Source: an uncultured Burkholderiales bacterium (GTDB lineage: Bacteria; Pseudomonadota; Gammaproteobacteria; Burkholderiales; Burkholderiaceae_C). Taken from it: a stretch of 5,933 bases of DNA. Position 1 is the stretch's first letter, and every line of letters begins with the position of its first letter. Shown piece after piece: positions 1 to 5,054 of the stretch. The notes below the pieces were generated by a model, which saw nothing but the letters and a program-made list of their open reading frames with translations, searched no databases and had not been told where the DNA came from. Where the stretch lies: assembly GCA_903953985.1 (NCBI GenBank), contig CAJBLW010000326.1, positions 1-5,933 on the forward strand, in the 5' to 3' direction. Both the position numbers and the translations under genes were made by a program.

Positions 1-30
1 ACTGGCTTATCTTCGCAACCAGAGACAAGC

Positions 31-1002
31 ATGAACATCAACCGCCGCCAGATGCTGACCGCCACCACCGCACTGCTGGGTGCATCCGCGTGGGCACAGT
101 CCAGTCCATTCCCCAACCGGCCGATTCGCATCGTGCCCTTTGGCACGGCTGGCGGACCCATCGATGCGTTGGCCCGAGCCTATGGCGAAAAATTGCAGCA
201 ACGGTGGGGGCAGTCGATCATCGTTGACGCCAAGCCCGGCGCCAGCGGCATCATTGCAGCCGATTTTGTGGCCAAATCCGCATCCGACGGCCACACGGTG
301 ATGATGACGCTGCCGCTGACCCATGTGAACAACGCCATTTTGCAAGCGAAGCTGCCTTACGACCCGGTCAAGGATTTCACCCCGCTGTCGATGCTGGCAA
401 CTGGCGGCCCGATGCTGGTGGCTCGGGCCAATGCCCCATTTAACGACCTCAAGGAATTCGTGGAATTTGCCAAGAAGAAAGGCGCCATGTCCTTTGGCAC
501 CTGGGGCAACGGCTCGAGCGCTCACTTGTTTGGCGAGTTGCTCAAACGCCAAGCTGGCCTGAACCTGGTGCATGCGGCCTACAAATCCGAAGCCGCTGCG
601 CACAACGACCTGTTCGGTGATCTGCTCGACTTTGCTTGGGCCAACCCGTCCACAGCCAAGGCCCAAACCCAGGGTGGCCGAATGAAAGTCATTGGTATTG
701 CAGGCACACGCCGGGTGTCCAGCATGCCCCAGGTGCCCACCTTCAAGGAGCAAGGCTTCCAGAGCTTTGACGTGGACAGTTGGATTGGCATGTACGCCCC
801 GGCCGGCTTGAGCGCCGACATTCAGAACACTTGGGTCACGGCCCTGCGGGAAATCACGCAGATGCCTGAGATTCAGGCCCGCCTGAGCGCCTTTGGTTTT
901 GAACCACTGGGCAATACGCCTGCGCAATTCATGGAGGTCTTCAAAGCAGATTACCCCCGGGTCTCCGAACTGATCAAAGCCGCAGGCGTGACCCTCAACT
1001 GA
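31..1002 (+). CDS. Bug/TctC-family periplasmic solute-binding protein
   Basis: This is a 323-residue extracytoplasmic binding receptor of the tripartite tricarboxylate transporter (Bug/TctC) family, which captures small carboxylates in the periplasm. The N-terminus is a signal peptide: Arg5-Arg6, a hydrophobic stretch at about 8-20, and an Ala20-Trp-Ala22 cleavage motif, giving a mature start near Gln23. The string NRRQMLT resembles a twin-arginine motif, so Tat export is possible. The mature part opens with the family's PNRPIRIVPF strand and a glycine-rich ligand loop (GTAGGPIDALAR, about 39-50), then VDAKPGASGIIAADFVAK, LPYDPVKDFTPLSML and the late MPQVPTFKEQGF block. Length is normal for the family. 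A weak purine-rich AGAGA lies five bases before the ATG. It is followed after 14 bases by a Rieske oxygenase gene, so an aromatic acid is the likely ligand, but that is inference. No TctA/TctB membrane genes are present; Bug receptors are often orphans. Confidence 0.93.
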   Translation: MNINRRQMLTATTALLGASAWAQSSPFPNRPIRIVPFGTAGGPIDALARAYGEKLQQRWGQSIIVDAKPGASGIIAADFVAKSASDGHTVMMTLPLTHVNNAILQAKLPYDPVKDFTPLSMLATGGPMLVARANAPFNDLKEFVEFAKKKGAMSFGTWGNGSSAHLFGELLKRQAGLNLVHAAYKSEAAAHNDLFGDLLDFAWANPSTAKAQTQGGRMKVIGIAGTRRVSSMPQVPTFKEQGFQSFDVDSWIGMYAPAGLSADIQNTWVTALREITQMPEIQARLSAFGFEPLGNTPAQFMEVFKADYPRVSELIKAAGVTLN

Positions 1003-1016
1003 AGCCCACACACCCC

Positions 1017-2210
1017 ATGAACAAGATCATCCCCTTGGTGCCAGTTGACACCGGTACGGCTTACGGCCGCCCCACCCCCAGCCATTTAAAAAACATGACC
1101 GAGGTGGGCCCCGGCACCCCGATGGGCGAGTTGCTGCGCCGTTACTGGCACCCCATCGGCCTGAGCGGCGATGCCAATGCCACCCCCAAAAAGGTCCGCG
1201 TGCTGGGCGAAGACCTGATCCTGTTTCGCAACCTCTCGGGCCAGCCGGGCTTGCTTTACCCGCACTGCATGCACAGAGGCACATCCCTGTTCTACGGCAA
1301 AGTCGATGCCACCGGCATTCGCTGCTGTTACCACGGCTGGAAGTTTGATGCCAGCGGCCATTGCCTGGACCAGCCGTGTGAGCCCGATGGCGGACGGTTT
1401 AAGGACAAAGTGCGCCAGCCTTGGTATCCCTTGCAAGAGCACTACGGCCTGATTTGGGCCTACATGGGGCCTCCTGACAAAAAGCCTGTACTGCCTACCT
1501 ACGAATGTCTGGACCAATTGGACGAAGACGAGTTTTTGGAAGCCGACGACAGCAGCATCGGCGGTGGCGGCCCCCGAGTCATTCCCTGCAACTGGATGCA
1601 GCACTACGAAAACCTGGTCGACCCCTTTCATGTCGTCATCTTGCATGCGTCCTTCAGTGGTACCCAGTTTGTGGAAGAAATGGCCGTGATGCCCGAGGTC
1701 AACTGGGAGAACACCGCATCGGGTGTGCGGACCATTTCCATGCGTCATCTGCCCGATGGTCGAGCTTTCAAACGGATCAGCGAAGCGGGGCTGCCTACGC
1801 TGCGCGTGATCCCCAGCCCCAAAATTGGCCGCATGGGTCGGGTCGAGTCGATCGGCTGGATCCTGCCGATCGACGACCACAGTTTCCGAATTTTCGTGGT
1901 CGGGCGAGTGCGGGAAAAAGGCGAGTTGTCTCGCATGCGTACCCGCATGAATGGCAAGTTGTGGGAAGAGATGAGCGAAGAGGAACACCAGATGTTTCCC
2001 AACGATGTGGAAGCCATGGTCAGCCAAGGTGTGATCGCACACCATTCCGACGAACATCTGGCCACCAGCGACCGTGGCATCGTCATGTTGCGCAGAATGC
2101 TGCTCCAACAGTTGGAAGTCGTCGCTGCCGGCGGTGACCCAGCGGGTGTGCATTTCAATGCCAATGCGCCTGCTGTGCACTTCACGTCCGGCAATTTCAT
2201 GCTGGACTGA
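1017..2210 (+). CDS. Rieske non-haem iron aromatic oxygenase, catalytic (alpha) subunit, phthalate dioxygenase/LigXa-like
   Basis: This 397-residue protein is the terminal oxygenase of a Rieske-type ring-hydroxylating or O-demethylating system. The N-terminal Rieske domain (about 30-150) carries Cys84-X-His86, 16 residues, then Cys103-Cys-Tyr-His106 to bind the [2Fe-2S] cluster. The catalytic domain has the bridging and iron-ligand motif Asn199-X2-Asp202-X2-His205-X4-His210; Asp330 is the likely third iron ligand by analogy with VanA-like enzymes. The late HSDEHLATSDRGIVMLRR block (343-360) is typical of phthalate 4,5-dioxygenase/LigXa relatives. Such enzymes act as homo-oligomers and need a separate reductase, which is not in the window. 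The start at 1017 has no clear Shine-Dalgarno and may be translated by coupling to the preceding gene; Met27 lies inside the conserved N-terminal block, so the longer form is preferred. The substrate is unknown: an aromatic carboxylate or a methoxybenzoate would fit the pob neighbourhood. Confidence 0.93.
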   Translation: MNKIIPLVPVDTGTAYGRPTPSHLKNMTEVGPGTPMGELLRRYWHPIGLSGDANATPKKVRVLGEDLILFRNLSGQPGLLYPHCMHRGTSLFYGKVDATGIRCCYHGWKFDASGHCLDQPCEPDGGRFKDKVRQPWYPLQEHYGLIWAYMGPPDKKPVLPTYECLDQLDEDEFLEADDSSIGGGGPRVIPCNWMQHYENLVDPFHVVILHASFSGTQFVEEMAVMPEVNWENTASGVRTISMRHLPDGRAFKRISEAGLPTLRVIPSPKIGRMGRVESIGWILPIDDHSFRIFVVGRVREKGELSRMRTRMNGKLWEEMSEEEHQMFPNDVEAMVSQGVIAHHSDEHLATSDRGIVMLRRMLLQQLEVVAAGGDPAGVHFNANAPAVHFTSGNFMLD

Positions 2211-2211
2211 T

Positions 2212-2982
2212 TCACAGCAAAGGCCGCAATTCCCGCGCAGCATCCAGCAACAAGGGCAGCCATTTGTGCTGCACGGCGGTATCGGACAGCTGATCGGTCG
2301 TGCCCACCACGTTCAGTGCCGCCAAGGTCTGGCCCTGCATGTTGCGCAGCGGCACGGCCAGTGCGTGAATGCCCAGCTCGTGGCCATCGCGGGCCAGGCA
2401 GTGGTCAGACTGCCGAGCCTGCGCGATCAGGGCCTTGAACTTGGTGGCATTCACCTCGGTTTGCGGCGTGATCCGGGCCAGCTCCCGCCCTTTGAGCCAA
2501 GCGGCGAAATCGGCCTTGGGCAAATTGGCCAGCAAAACCCGCCCGGTGGACGTCGCGTGCGCCGGCAAGCGTGCCCCCAGATGCAGGCCATAGGCCAGAT
2601 GCCGCACCGGCTCGGCCACGCCTGCGCTGCGGGCCACGATGACGCATTCATCGCCATCGAGCACGACCGCGCTGAAGGCCGCCTGCGTTTGCGCGGCCAA
2701 TCGGTTGAGCGTGGGTTGCAAAGTTCGCGGCAAGCGCGAAGTGGCCATGTAGCTGCCCGCCAAACGCAGCACCCGCGCCGACAACCAGTAATGCGCGCCA
2801 TCGGTGTCCAGATAGCCCAGTTCGGCAAGAGTAAGCAAATGCCGCCGTGCCGCCGCTCGCGTGATGCCGGTACGCTGCGCGGCCTGCGTGGCATTCAGGC
2901 GCTGACGCTCAGTGTCAAAAGCCTCCAACACGGCCAAGCCCTTGGCCAGGCTTTCGATGTAATCTGCTTTGGCGATGGTCAT
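2212..2982 (-). CDS. pobR: IclR-family regulator, PcaR/PcaU/PobR type (probable pobA activator)
   Basis: This 256-residue protein is a cytoplasmic DNA-binding regulator of the IclR family, in the subgroup controlling beta-ketoadipate and 4-hydroxybenzoate catabolism. The N-terminal winged helix-turn-helix spans about 10-70 (SLAKGLAVLEAF, then an HTH around 30-55 including TGITRAAARRHLLTLAELGYL, very like PcaR/PobR). The effector domain follows, with LPAHATSTGRVLLANLP at 139-155, the conserved block ARDGHELGIHALAVPLRNMQG at 197-217 and AALNVVG at 221-227. The ATG at 2982 is chosen over one 81 bases upstream because GAGGT (2992-2988) precedes it by five bases and the regulator's own N-terminal motif begins right after it. 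It is divergent from pobA across 190 bases containing an IclR-type operator, so it probably senses 4-hydroxybenzoate, activates pobA and may control itself. Its stop lies one base from the oxygenase stop. The gene name is inferred from context; a protocatechuate-sensing PcaR is the alternative. Confidence 0.9.
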   Translation of the reverse strand: MTIAKADYIESLAKGLAVLEAFDTERQRLNATQAAQRTGITRAAARRHLLTLAELGYLDTDGAHYWLSARVLRLAGSYMATSRLPRTLQPTLNRLAAQTQAAFSAVVLDGDECVIVARSAGVAEPVRHLAYGLHLGARLPAHATSTGRVLLANLPKADFAAWLKGRELARITPQTEVNATKFKALIAQARQSDHCLARDGHELGIHALAVPLRNMQGQTLAALNVVGTTDQLSDTAVQHKWLPLLLDAARELRPLL

Positions 2983-2987
2983 GGGAC

Positions 2988-2992
2988 ACCTC
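2988..2992 (-). promoter_or_regulatory. Ribosome binding site of the IclR regulator gene
   Basis: On the minus strand GAGGT (2992 to 2988) lies five bases before the ATG at 2982. It decides the start: the longer in-frame reading from 3063 would begin inside the operator and add 27 residues (rich in Asp, Asn, Arg and Cys) unlike any IclR N-terminus. Confidence 0.75.
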
Positions 2993-3011
2993 AAAAAAAC
3001 GGGTCGAGCCC

Positions 3012-3027
3012 GCAGGCACGGACCTGC
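3012..3027. repeat. Short inverted repeat in the regulator leader
   Basis: GCAGG (3012-3016) and CCTGC (3023-3027) form a five-pair GC-rich stem with a six-base loop. It lies between the operator and the regulator ribosome binding site, so it would be in the regulator's 5' leader if transcription starts upstream of it. On the plus strand it is followed only by AAAA, so it is not a typical terminator. It may be chance. Confidence 0.3.
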
Positions 3028-3049
3028 AAAATCATTTTGACTTGTGTCA

Positions 3050-3091
3050 TTTTGCGCGATCATCGCACAAAATTAATTTTTATCGCACAAA
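3050..3091. promoter_or_regulatory. Probable IclR-type (PobR/PcaU-like) operator: inverted repeat plus direct repeat
   Basis: A 23-base inverted repeat spans 3050-3072, with arms TTTTGCGCGAT and ATCGCACAAAA around C3061. Ten of eleven pairs match; the only mismatch is 3055/3067, and A3049/T3073 also pair. The right half-site ATCGCACAAA (3062-3071) recurs exactly at 3082-3091, ten bases further on in the same orientation. Three 10-base half-sites arranged as a palindrome plus a spaced direct repeat is the layout described for Acinetobacter PcaU. The centre of the palindrome is 112 bases before the pobA start and 79 bases before the regulator start, a sensible place for an activator that may also repress itself. 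Binding is inferred, not shown. Confidence 0.75.
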
Positions 3092-3160
3092 CTTCATCAA
3101 CACACTCTACGAAAAACAGCCCCGCCTCTTAAGCTTGCTGGCATTGTATTCACCGATATC

Positions 3161-3165
3161 AGGAG
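3161..3165 (+). promoter_or_regulatory. Ribosome binding site of pobA
   Basis: AGGAG at 3161-3165 sits seven bases before the ATG at 3173. It is the strongest Shine-Dalgarno in the window and fixes the pobA start. Confidence 0.8.
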
Positions 3166-3172
3166 ACCCTTC

Positions 3173-4366
3173 ATGAGTACCACCCGCACCCAAGTGGCCA
3201 TCGTTGGCGCAGGCCCTTCCGGCTTGTTGCTGGGCCAATTGCTGTTCAAGGCCGGCATTGACGCCGTCATCGTTGAACGCCTAAGTGGCGACTATGTGCT
3301 CTCGCGCATCCGGGCCGGGGTGCTCGAGCAAGTGAGCATGGATCTGCTCGACGAAGCGGGGGTGGGTCAGCGCATGCACAAGGAGGGCCTGGTCCACGGC
3401 GGTTTTGACTTGTTGTTCAAAGGGGCGCGCCACCGCATCGACATGAACCAACTCACAGGCGGCAAAAACGTCATGGTGTACGGCCAGACCGAAGTCACCC
3501 GCGACCTGATGGACGCACGCCAGGCCGCGGGCCTGCCCACGGTGTACGAGGCAGGCAACGTGCAGGTGCACGAATTCGACACCGCCAAGCCCCGTGTCAC
3601 CTACGAAAAAAATGGCCAGCTGCACACCATCGAATGCGATTTCATCGCCGGTTGCGACGGCTTTCACGGGGTATGCCGCGCCAGTGCCCCTAAAAGCGCG
3701 ATCAAGGAATACGAAAAGGTCTACCCCTTCGGCTGGCTGGGCGTGTTATCCGACACCCCACCCGTGCACCATGAACTCATTTACGCCAACAGCACGCGGG
3801 GTTTTGCCCTGTGCTCGCAGCGCAGCGCCACGCGCAGCCGCTATTACTTGCAAGTGCCCTTGACCGACAAGGTCGAGCAATGGTCCGACGACGCCTTCTG
3901 GGCCGAGTTGCGCAACCGCCTTGACCCCGAAGCCCGCGAGCATCTGGTCACCGGCCCCAGCATCGAAAAAAGCATCGCGCCGCTGCGCAGCTTTGTGACC
4001 GAGCCGATGCGCTTTGGTCGCATGTTTTTAGCCGGTGATGCCGCCCACATCGTGCCGCCTACAGGTGCCAAGGGCCTGAACCTAGCGGCCACCGATGTGA
4101 AATACCTGTCCACCGCGATTATTGAGTTTTATCAGGACCATTCCGAAGCGGGCATCGACAGCTATTCAGAGCGCTGCCTGCGCCGCATCTGGCGTGCCGA
4201 GCGTTTCAGTTGGTGGTTCACCAGCTTGATGCACCACTTCCCCGAAAACGGCGACATCGGCCAGAAGTTCCAGGACGCCGAACTGGACTACCTGGTCCAC
4301 AGCGAAGCGGGTTCGCGCACCATGGCAGAAAACTATGTCGGCTTACCGCTGAATTTTGGCGAGTGA
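3173..4366 (+). CDS. pobA: 4-hydroxybenzoate 3-monooxygenase (p-hydroxybenzoate hydroxylase)
   Basis: This 397-residue cytoplasmic FAD monooxygenase hydroxylates 4-hydroxybenzoate to protocatechuate using a reduced nicotinamide and O2. It aligns with Pseudomonas PobA (394 residues) with a constant offset of three. FAD motifs are present: the GAGPSG dinucleotide loop (12-17), the ECDFIAGCDGFHG block (154-166) and MFLAGDAAHIVPPTGAKGLNLA (284-305). The known catalytic set is intact: Tyr204, Ser215, Arg217, Tyr225, Pro296 and Tyr388 correspond to Tyr201, Ser212, Arg214, Tyr222, Pro293 and Tyr385. RIRAGVLEQ (45-53) retains Arg45 and Arg47 (Arg42 and Arg44). Tyr41 matches Pseudomonas Tyr38, a position linked to NADPH preference, though Gln34 is replaced by Leu37, so cofactor choice is inferred. 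It is divergent from the IclR regulator, which probably activates it. No ring-cleavage genes follow; the next gene is convergent dedA. Confidence 0.98.
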   Translation: MSTTRTQVAIVGAGPSGLLLGQLLFKAGIDAVIVERLSGDYVLSRIRAGVLEQVSMDLLDEAGVGQRMHKEGLVHGGFDLLFKGARHRIDMNQLTGGKNVMVYGQTEVTRDLMDARQAAGLPTVYEAGNVQVHEFDTAKPRVTYEKNGQLHTIECDFIAGCDGFHGVCRASAPKSAIKEYEKVYPFGWLGVLSDTPPVHHELIYANSTRGFALCSQRSATRSRYYLQVPLTDKVEQWSDDAFWAELRNRLDPEAREHLVTGPSIEKSIAPLRSFVTEPMRFGRMFLAGDAAHIVPPTGAKGLNLAATDVKYLSTAIIEFYQDHSEAGIDSYSERCLRRIWRAERFSWWFTSLMHHFPENGDIGQKFQDAELDYLVHSEAGSRTMAENYVGLPLNFGE

Positions 4367-4380
4367 GCAGGGCTGGACTC
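4361..4380. terminator. Weak hairpin at the pobA-dedA convergent junction
   Basis: GAGT (4361-4364) can pair with ACTC (4377-4380), and inside it AGC (4366-4368) with GCT (4372-4374), giving a short imperfect stem across both stop codons. No T-run follows on either strand, so it is at best a weak or Rho-assisted bidirectional stop signal. It is the only hairpin I can see in the gap between these converging genes. Confidence 0.2.
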
Positions 4381-5017
4381 AAGTCGCTTGGCGCGCCTTC
4401 CAGGCGCCGAACAGGGCGATCAGGCCTGGCACGATGATCAAGGCCCAGATGATCTTGCTCAGATGCTGCTGCACGATCGGCAGGTTGCCAAACAGGTAAC
4501 CCACCGACAGCAGGCCCACCACCCAAATGATCGCGCCGATCACGTTGAAGAAGGTGAATTTGCTGCGCGTCATCTCGGCCACGCCTGCCACAAAGGGCAC
4601 AAAGGTGCGCACAAACGGCATGAAGCGGGCCAGGATGATGGTGATGCCACCGTATTTTTCGTAAAAAGCGTGGGCCTGGTCAAAGCCCCGGCGGCTGAAA
4701 AACCGCGACTCTTCCCACTGGAACACCCGGGGACCGAAATAGCGCCCGATGGTGTAGTTGGCCTGGTCCCCCAAAATGGCCGCCACGAGCAGAAGACCCA
4801 TGACCAAGGGCAAGCTCATCAAGCCCGCGCCGCACATGGCCCCCACGATGAAGAGCAGCGAGTCGCCGGGCAAAAAAGGCATGACCACCACACCGGTTTC
4901 CACAAAGATGATGAGGAACAGCAGGGCATAGACCCACGCCCCATATTGAGCGACAAAGGCCTCCAAATAACGGTCGACATGGAGGATGAAATCAACGAGT
5001 TGCAAAAGAATGTCCAT
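4379..5017 (-). CDS. dedA: DedA-family inner-membrane protein
   Basis: This 212-residue integral membrane protein belongs to the DedA/VTT (SNARE-associated) family, whose bacterial members support membrane homeostasis, proton-motive-force-linked functions and probably lipid carrier flipping. It resembles E. coli DedA closely from end to end. Visible features are a hydrophobic stretch at about 26-48, the re-entrant signature ETGVVVMPFLPGDSLLF (40-56), a helix at about 68-84, GDQANYTIGRYFG (83-95), the second signature ILARFMPFVRTFVPFVAG (128-145) and C-terminal helices at about 157-177 and 189-206. Glu40, Asp52, Arg131 and Arg137 match the charged residues essential in relatives YqjA/YghB. The ATG at 5017 is preferred over a TTG 21 bases upstream because it aligns with the MDxxxxxxDFILH start of E. 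coli DedA. It is convergent with pobA (12-base gap) and divergent from mutL. It has no close Shine-Dalgarno, and a GATAAT lies six bases before the ATG. Confidence 0.95.
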   Translation of the reverse strand: MDILLQLVDFILHVDRYLEAFVAQYGAWVYALLFLIIFVETGVVVMPFLPGDSLLFIVGAMCGAGLMSLPLVMGLLLVAAILGDQANYTIGRYFGPRVFQWEESRFFSRRGFDQAHAFYEKYGGITIILARFMPFVRTFVPFVAGVAEMTRSKFTFFNVIGAIIWVVGLLSVGYLFGNLPIVQQHLSKIIWALIIVPGLIALFGAWKARQAT

Positions 5018-5054
5018 GCGCCGATTATCCCCGCCCAAGCCCTAAAATCAGCCA
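5018..5054. promoter_or_regulatory. Compact divergent dedA-mutL promoter region
   Basis: Only 37 bases separate the two start codons. On the plus strand TAAAAT (5043-5048) precedes the mutL GTG by six bases; on the minus strand GATAAT (5029 to 5024) precedes the dedA ATG by six bases. Both are five-of-six matches to the -10 consensus TATAAT at the distance that would start transcription at or next to the start codon. Upstream -35 matches are poor: the best for dedA is CTGATT (5051 to 5046) with a 16-base spacer, and nothing good is seen for mutL. These are predictions only. Confidence 0.45.

Larger units (their letters stand above)
2983..3172. promoter_or_regulatory. Divergent pobR-pobA control region
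   Basis: This 190-base non-coding stretch separates the two divergent start codons. Its middle (about 3028-3120) is clearly richer in A and T than the flanking genes, as expected for promoters. It contains the repeated operator half-sites at 3041-3091 and, nearer the regulator gene, a short hairpin at 3012-3027. TTGACT at 3037-3042 resembles a -35 box on the plus strand, but no good -10 hexamer lies 16-18 bases beyond it. I could not place confident -35/-10 pairs for either gene, which fits an activator-dependent pobA promoter. Confidence 0.7.

Noticed and set aside
7..1011. A 334-codon open frame on the minus strand opposite the binding-protein gene.
   Set aside because: It is a GC-rich shadow: its translation is low-complexity (rich in His, Gly, Arg) with no domain, while the plus strand encodes a complete Bug protein with signal peptide.
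1086..2243. A 385-codon minus-strand frame covering nearly the whole oxygenase gene.
   Set aside because: It has no recognisable motif and an odd composition, overlaps the 3' end of the regulator gene, and is explained by codon bias in the Rieske oxygenase, whose metal-binding motifs are intact.
2256..2272. Inverted repeat GCAGC / GCTGC near the convergent oxygenase-regulator junction, considered as a terminator.
   Set aside because: The five-pair stem has a seven-base loop, lies inside the regulator coding sequence about 45 bases past the oxygenase stop, and no T-run follows on either strand.
2983..3063. A 27-residue N-terminal extension of the regulator from an upstream ATG at 3063.
   Set aside because: It would place coding sequence over the operator and skip the good ribosome binding site at 2992-2988; the extension resembles no IclR N-terminus.
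2074..3132. A 352-codon plus-strand frame antisense to the IclR regulator.
   Set aside because: It starts inside the oxygenase gene and runs through the operator region; the translation is rich in Gln, Arg and His and has no domain. The minus strand gives a full IclR protein with a good ribosome binding site.
4389..4407. GGCGC / GCGCC stem near the dedA 3' end, considered as a terminator.
   Set aside because: It lies within the last dedA codons in GC-rich sequence, has no T-run, and short GC palindromes of this kind are common by chance here.
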